Assembly: GCA_045642445.1 (NCBI GenBank)
Contig: JAZUIX010000013.1
Location: 1 to 43,717, forward strand
Source of the DNA: Colimorpha sp045642445
GTDB taxonomy: Bacteria; Bacteroidota; Bacteroidia; Bacteroidales; P3
DNA: 43,717 bases
Reading direction: 5' to 3'
In this document: positions 39,511-43,717 of the stretch, in pieces
Layout: the number at the start of each line of letters is the position of its first letter
Numbering within the stretch: position 1 is the first letter of the stretch
Notes under the pieces: generated by a model
Seen by the model: only the letters and a program-made list of their open reading frames with translations
Databases searched by the model: none
Told to the model about the DNA's origin: nothing
Translations under genes and position numbers: made by a program

Positions 39511-40401
39511 ATGAAAAGAGCATACGTTTTCCCAGGGCAGGGAGCCCAGTTTGTAGGCATGGGCAAAGACCTTTACGAAGGCAGCGCACAGTGCCGCGAC
39601 ATGTTTGAGCAGGCCAACGACATCATCGGTTTCCGCATCACCGACCTCATGTTTGCCGGCACCCCCGACGACCTCAAGCAGACCAAGGTCACCCAGCCCG
39701 CCATCTTCCTCCACTCCGTCATCCTCGCCGCCTATATGGGCGACCAGTTCCGCCCCGACATGGTGGGAGGCCACTCTTTGGGCGAATTCAGCGCCTTGGT
39801 GGCTGCCGGAGCCATGAGCTTTGACGACGGATTGCGCCTCGTCATTGCCCGTGCCAACGCTATGCAGAAATGTTGCGAGCTGCACCCCTCCACCATGGCC
39901 GCCATCGTCAAGTTGCCCGACGATGTGGTCGAAAAGGTGTGCGACGAAATTACTGCGGCAGGCCACATCGTGGTGCCAGCCAACTACAACACCCCTGGTC
40001 AGCTGGTCATCAGCGGCACCCTCGAAGGGGTGGCCGAAGCCTGTGCCAAACTCAAGGAGCTCAAAGGCCGCGCCCTGCCTCTGGCCGTGGGAGGAGCCTT
40101 CCATTCACCCTTGATGGAGCCTGCCCGTGTCGAGTTGGCCGAAGCCATCGAGAAAACCCAGTTCCACCAACCCGTCTGCCCCTGCTATCAGAACGTCTGT
40201 GCCTTGCCCGTCAGCGACCCTGACCAAATCAAGGCCAACCTCAACAAACAGCTCACCTCGCCCGTGCGTTGGACAGCCACCGTGCAGAACATGTTGGCCG
40301 ATGGTGCCGAAGAATTTATCGAAGTGGGCCCCGGCACAGCCCTGCAAGGCATGGTCAAACGCATCAACGCCGAAGCTAATGCCCACAGTGTCGAAGTCTG
40401 A
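39511..40401 (+). CDS. fabD: malonyl-CoA:ACP transacylase
   Basis: Cytoplasmic enzyme of fatty-acid synthesis (296 aa) that moves malonyl from CoA to acyl carrier protein. It has FPGQGAQFVGMG (7-18), the nucleophile motif GHSLGEFSALVAAG with S89, the active-site arginine segment, and the catalytic histidine in GGAFHSPLM (about 194-202). Full family length. It follows the flippase by 3 bases. Core gene, GC-rich. Confidence 0.96.
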   Translation: MKRAYVFPGQGAQFVGMGKDLYEGSAQCRDMFEQANDIIGFRITDLMFAGTPDDLKQTKVTQPAIFLHSVILAAYMGDQFRPDMVGGHSLGEFSALVAAGAMSFDDGLRLVIARANAMQKCCELHPSTMAAIVKLPDDVVEKVCDEITAAGHIVVPANYNTPGQLVISGTLEGVAEACAKLKELKGRALPLAVGGAFHSPLMEPARVELAEAIEKTQFHQPVCPCYQNVCALPVSDPDQIKANLNKQLTSPVRWTATVQNMLADGAEEFIEVGPGTALQGMVKRINAEANAHSVEV

Positions 40402-40448
40402 TAGTTGAAGACTCGTCAACCCCAAATCTCCGCTAAAAAATCGAGAAA

Positions 40449-41276
40449 ATGAGAAAAATCTTTATCCTATTCATTGTGCTCCTGGCCGCCATACCTTTGC
40501 GGGCACAAATCTACATAGGGGTGCGAGGCGGCATCACCCTCCCCAACGGTTTCTATGCCGACTCGCGCATGAGCGACAACGAGTGGATGTTCACCCAGGG
40601 CCATCAGAAACGTGCCGGAGCGGGGAAAGGCTTTGTGGCAGGCTTGGAAGCACGCTACGAGATGCCCTTCCTGGTCGGCCTCTCCGCGGTGCTGGATTGC
40701 GACTATCTGCAGAGCAACATGAACAAAGACGTCACCAACTATTTTGAAACCGCCTACGCCCGCAAGTTCGCCAACTGTGACGCCTACGAAATGCAGCTGC
40801 CCCAATTCCGCCACATCCCCATCCTTCTCGGCGCCCGCTACAGCTACCCTTTAAGTACAGGCTTGGACTTCTACGGCCAGGCCCTCTGCGGCCTCAACAT
40901 CCGCATGGTCTCCGACTGGACCCTCTCGTATGCCAGCGGCGAATGGGTGGCCAGCGACGGACAGTCGTTCAGCAATTTCAGCACCGTTCGCACCTACACC
41001 TACGACAACGCCGTCACTTTTGCCTTCCGCCTGGGCGTGGGCATCATGATACGCAAAATGGTGAGCCTCGAAGCCAGCTACAATATGTTGGGTCGTAGCC
41101 CCCTGTCGTGGACCTATACCTGCAACGACACCTACAACGTCTACGGCGATGTGCGTGAAATACCCACCGAAATCCACGAAACCTTCACCGATGTCAACCC
41201 CACAATGGTGTTAGTAACCCTGGGTTTCCACCTCAACCCCTTCAAAGGTCTTCGCCGCAACGTCCAAGATTGGTGA
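40449..41276 (+). CDS. outer-membrane beta-barrel protein (PorT-like)
   Basis: A 275 aa protein with signal peptide (cleavage at PLRAQ, residue 19), a first strand IYIGVRGGITLPNGFY and later strands typical of small barrels of the PorT/OMP_b-brl_2 kind (HIPILLGARYSYPLSTGLDFYGQALCGLNI; FRLGVGIMIRKMVSLEASYNMLG; MVLVTLGFHL). It follows fabD by 47 bases. Exact role unknown. Confidence 0.75.
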   Translation: MRKIFILFIVLLAAIPLRAQIYIGVRGGITLPNGFYADSRMSDNEWMFTQGHQKRAGAGKGFVAGLEARYEMPFLVGLSAVLDCDYLQSNMNKDVTNYFETAYARKFANCDAYEMQLPQFRHIPILLGARYSYPLSTGLDFYGQALCGLNIRMVSDWTLSYASGEWVASDGQSFSNFSTVRTYTYDNAVTFAFRLGVGIMIRKMVSLEASYNMLGRSPLSWTYTCNDTYNVYGDVREIPTEIHETFTDVNPTMVLVTLGFHLNPFKGLRRNVQDW

Positions 41277-41333
41277 TTTTTGAATTTTCCATTCTTTTAT
41301 GATTCGGTTAATTCGAGATATTCAAACAACCCA

Positions 41334-41364
41334 AAGCAGGCTCGGATGTCATCCGAGCCTGCTT
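41334..41364. terminator. bidirectional terminator hairpin
   Basis: A 14-bp perfect stem AAGCAGGCTCGGAT / ATCCGAGCCTGCTT with a 3-base loop, between two convergent genes. No strong T-tract on either side. Confidence 0.7.
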
Positions 41365-41413
41365 AGTATAATGATTTCTAATCCTCAAAAATTTATAATG
41401 AATTATTTGAAGC

Positions 41414-41461
41414 GGATTGTAAATCCTTATATTTAATTGTGTCAGATTGTAAATCCGACAC
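41414..41461. repeat. two palindromes with shared core
   Basis: GGATTGTAAATCC (41414-41426) and GTGTC-A-GATTGTAAATC-C-GACAC (41439-41461) share GATTGTAAATC. The second has longer, differently composed arms. They lie between two convergent genes. Confidence 0.7.
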
Positions 41462-41481
41462 TACGGCACCCCTCAGAACAT

Positions 41482-41500
41482 CCCCGAGAACGGGGGTTTT
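41482..41500 (+). terminator. short GC hairpin with T run
   Basis: CCCCG and CGGGG pair around AGAA, followed by GTTTT. Oriented away from the receptor gene's transcription, so its role is unclear. Confidence 0.4.
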
Positions 41501-41520
41501 ATTTAGAAATGCCCTTATGT

Positions 41521-43668
41521 TTAGAACCGCTTAATCTCATCCGTCGAACTCGACTCAATTTTATGATTGATTTTCTTCAGGCCGAAATTGTATTTCAGAC
41601 TGATTAGAAACAAATACCGTGAATTGTAATCATAGTCGTTTGACTGGTATTTGTAACTGTATTCAAACACTTGGAAACTGGTGAAAAAGTCATACTTGAC
41701 AAGGCCTTGGATTGTAAGTTTGTCCTTGAATAGTTTTTTTGAAAAACTAAAATCCGTATCAAGACGCTTTCCTCTTTTTCTCATGCCTTGGGCTGGACGA
41801 TAAAACTTCACGTTGAAATCCAAATTCCAGCCATCAGGTAAAGAAAACTGGTTGATGAAATTGAAATAATAAGCAGGATAACGGAACTCATATTCCACAC
41901 CATCATCAACAATGACAACGGGACTGTACGAAAAAGATGTCGATGGCTGTATATGCCACCATGACGTCAAATCGAAACTACAGCCTACATTGACCGAAAC
42001 GCTCCATGTGTTCTTGACATTATCATAATACAACGTGTAATTCTCAATCATCACAGAATCATTTACATACATAAGATTAGTCGGGTCTTCGATGTAAGAG
42101 AAAGAAAGACCGCCAAAAAGCATCTTGTTGTGCGAAAGGTTGAATGCAACGCTATTGTACATGGTAGGTTTCAGCCACGGATTGCCATGTCTCGTTGACA
42201 GTGAATTAATGTATATCATGCTGTTATTGAGACTGCTGTACCCCGGACGGATAATCCTTCTCGAAACCGTCAGTCGGCAAGTCGTCTTGTCGGTTATCTG
42301 ATAGCCGACGGCAATGTTCGGGAAAAACTGCAAGTTATTGTTTAGAGTATTGTTGTTTTCCGATATATTATCAGTATTGGTGTATTCGCCGCGAACTCCC
42401 ACATTATAACTGAATCTGTTGACCTTGAACGAGAACATGGCGTATGCGGCAAACAGTCTTTCCTGAAACAGCACATCGTTGCTGAAAACACTGTCCGTAA
42501 TCCAAATGCCGTCAATCAATCTGTTAAAATCCAGTCCGCTCTCCGATCTCACATCCGAAAACTTAAATCCAAAGTCAAACTTGCCCTTCGATTTTAAGAC
42601 AGGCACCGTCAAATCAGATTTTATCGAATACAGTTTGTAATTGTTGTTAAAATCAAACTTCATACTATCGGCAGCCGCACCCGAATCACGCTCAGAAATA
42701 TCATCATGCGAGTCAATGGAATAAATGGTATAGTTGCCCAAGACGGTCAGTTTCACACCCGAATCCCATTTATGATAATAATTAAGCCCCATCGAGTTTT
42801 GGCGCGACTTGTCGAATATGTTTTTCTCGAGATATGAAGTTGGTAATTCGACAAAGTTTTTCGTTATAAACATGTTGGATTTCGACAATTCATCCGCACG
42901 ATCCGCGAAGCCATCAAAATAAGCATCAATATTGCTGTTTTTGTTTATATCATATTGAACATCAATCGTATAGCCTATTTTTTCAAAATCTCCTTCATCA
43001 ATATGATCCTTTTGCGCCGAAAAATGATAATCCTCTTTTTGGTAGCGTTCCATTGTTTTTTCAATTGATTTTTCACCGCCTTTCTCGCCGTTTACGCTGG
43101 CATAAACATGCAGTTTTTTCCCTTCGTATGATAATTCAGGAATCAAGGATGTCTTGCCTCTTTTGCCTTGCGAATAATTCAGCGTCACCGATCCGTTCAG
43201 TCCATCTCCAATGCCTTTTTTTGTGATGATGTTGATGACGCCGTGCCCTTCCGCTTCATATTTCGCCGACGGATTATCAATGATTTCAATCTGCTGGATG
43301 CGAGATGAATTTATCAACTTCAATTCGTTTTCGCTTCTGATTTGCCTTCCATTGATGAGTATCAGCGTCTTGTCGCGCCCCGCCAAACTTATTGTTCCAT
43401 CAATATCGGTAATGACGTATGGCGTGCGACGGAGCACATCCGTAGCATCGCCAGCGTTGCTGATGGTCGTACCGCTGATATTGTAAACGAATTTGTCATC
43501 CTCTATCGTCATAAAGGGTTTCTTTCCCGTCACGACCACATCACCAAGCATTATGGTATCACTGATGAGGGAATTCAACGAATCGAGCATTTTGTCTCCG
43601 ACAACTTGTGCCGACAAACAGATTGGAAGTAGGCTTATTGCGAGCAAAATGCAACTAATCTTTCTCAT
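41521..43668 (-). CDS. TonB-dependent-receptor-like outer-membrane protein
   Basis: A 715 aa outer-membrane barrel of the OMP_b-brl_3 / TonB-receptor type. Signal peptide ending LSAQ (residue 20); a plug region with VVVTGKKPFMTIEDDKFVYNISGT (44-67), DVLRRTPYVITDIDGTISLAGRDKTLILINGRQI and IEIIDNPSAKYEAEGHGVINIITKKG (about 128-153); then a barrel of about 500 residues. The carboxypeptidase-regulatory domain common at the N-terminus of this family is missing, and no clear TonB box is seen, so it may be a non-canonical or SusC-unrelated member. AT-rich compared with fabD. Confidence 0.85.
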   Translation of the reverse strand: MRKISCILLAISLLPICLSAQVVGDKMLDSLNSLISDTIMLGDVVVTGKKPFMTIEDDKFVYNISGTTISNAGDATDVLRRTPYVITDIDGTISLAGRDKTLILINGRQIRSENELKLINSSRIQQIEIIDNPSAKYEAEGHGVINIITKKGIGDGLNGSVTLNYSQGKRGKTSLIPELSYEGKKLHVYASVNGEKGGEKSIEKTMERYQKEDYHFSAQKDHIDEGDFEKIGYTIDVQYDINKNSNIDAYFDGFADRADELSKSNMFITKNFVELPTSYLEKNIFDKSRQNSMGLNYYHKWDSGVKLTVLGNYTIYSIDSHDDISERDSGAAADSMKFDFNNNYKLYSIKSDLTVPVLKSKGKFDFGFKFSDVRSESGLDFNRLIDGIWITDSVFSNDVLFQERLFAAYAMFSFKVNRFSYNVGVRGEYTNTDNISENNNTLNNNLQFFPNIAVGYQITDKTTCRLTVSRRIIRPGYSSLNNSMIYINSLSTRHGNPWLKPTMYNSVAFNLSHNKMLFGGLSFSYIEDPTNLMYVNDSVMIENYTLYYDNVKNTWSVSVNVGCSFDLTSWWHIQPSTSFSYSPVVIVDDGVEYEFRYPAYYFNFINQFSLPDGWNLDFNVKFYRPAQGMRKRGKRLDTDFSFSKKLFKDKLTIQGLVKYDFFTSFQVFEYSYKYQSNDYDYNSRYLFLISLKYNFGLKKINHKIESSSTDEIKRF

Positions 43669-43717
43669 AACATAATGGGGTTTTGTCTACTTGTAGAGTT
43701 GAATAATGAAGTTCAAG

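Overview
The window looks like a chromosomal segment of a member of the order Bacteroidales (phylum Bacteroidota). The reasons are: several promoters of the Bacteroidota type (TTTG, 19-20 bases, TAnnTTTG); weak or absent Shine-Dalgarno sequences; a BlaI/M56 pair whose sensor ends in a TonB-like domain; WG-repeat, BspA-like leucine-rich-repeat, ORF6N and KilA-N proteins; an OMP_b-brl-type receptor; and tRNA genes without an encoded CCA. Core genes are moderately GC-rich. Several accessory blocks (restriction system, 12.6-17.9 kb, 22-27 kb) are clearly AT-rich and probably acquired.

Layout. 0.1-2.6 kb (minus): ABC metal-chelate/vitamin importer (ATPase, permease) and dapB. 2.8-4.6 kb (minus): an EcoRI-family restriction-modification pair. 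4.8-5.0 kb (minus): two tRNA-Ala genes with their promoter and a hairpin between them. 5.2-5.3 kb: a large inverted array of 11-bp units. 5.6-8.2 kb (plus): BlaI-type repressor, M56/TonB sensor, LRR lipoprotein. 8.3-9.8 kb: tripartite hipB-hipS-hipT toxin-antitoxin locus. 9.8-11.7 kb: AlkZ-related protein, ECF sigma factor and membrane partner. 11.7-12.2 kb: nested direct repeats. 12.2-12.5 kb: a likely structured RNA. 12.6-17.9 kb: AT-rich island of envelope proteins (zinc-ribbon/DUF6175-like fusion, lipoproteins, small proteins). 18.2-22.2 kb: nuclease remnant, uracil-DNA-glycosylase-like protein, peroxiredoxin, lipocalin, second 11-bp array, free-methionine-sulfoxide reductase, D-Ala-D-Ala dipeptidase. 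22.3-32.8 kb (minus): Schlafen/AlbA-like ATPase, LRR protein, three ORF6N genes, a WG-repeat protein, one KilA-N gene and the 1176-residue pyruvate:ferredoxin oxidoreductase, with partial nifJ copies nearby. 33.2-34.4 kb: DUF4160/DUF2442 pair and third 11-bp array. 34.4-41.3 kb (plus): outer-membrane proteins, metallophosphoesterase, Ig-like lipoprotein, flippase, fabD. 41.5-43.7 kb (minus): outer-membrane receptor.

The most unusual signal is that every ORF6N and KilA-N gene here has a long, nearly perfect palindrome inside its coding sequence. In the three ORF6N genes it is centred on the same codon, yet the base sequence differs in each gene while self-complementarity is kept. Two free-standing palindromes with the core TCACAAWTTGTGA lie just upstream of two of these genes. 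Separately, three intergenic regions each hold an inverted array of 11-bp units with unrelated cores. I know of no description of either pattern.
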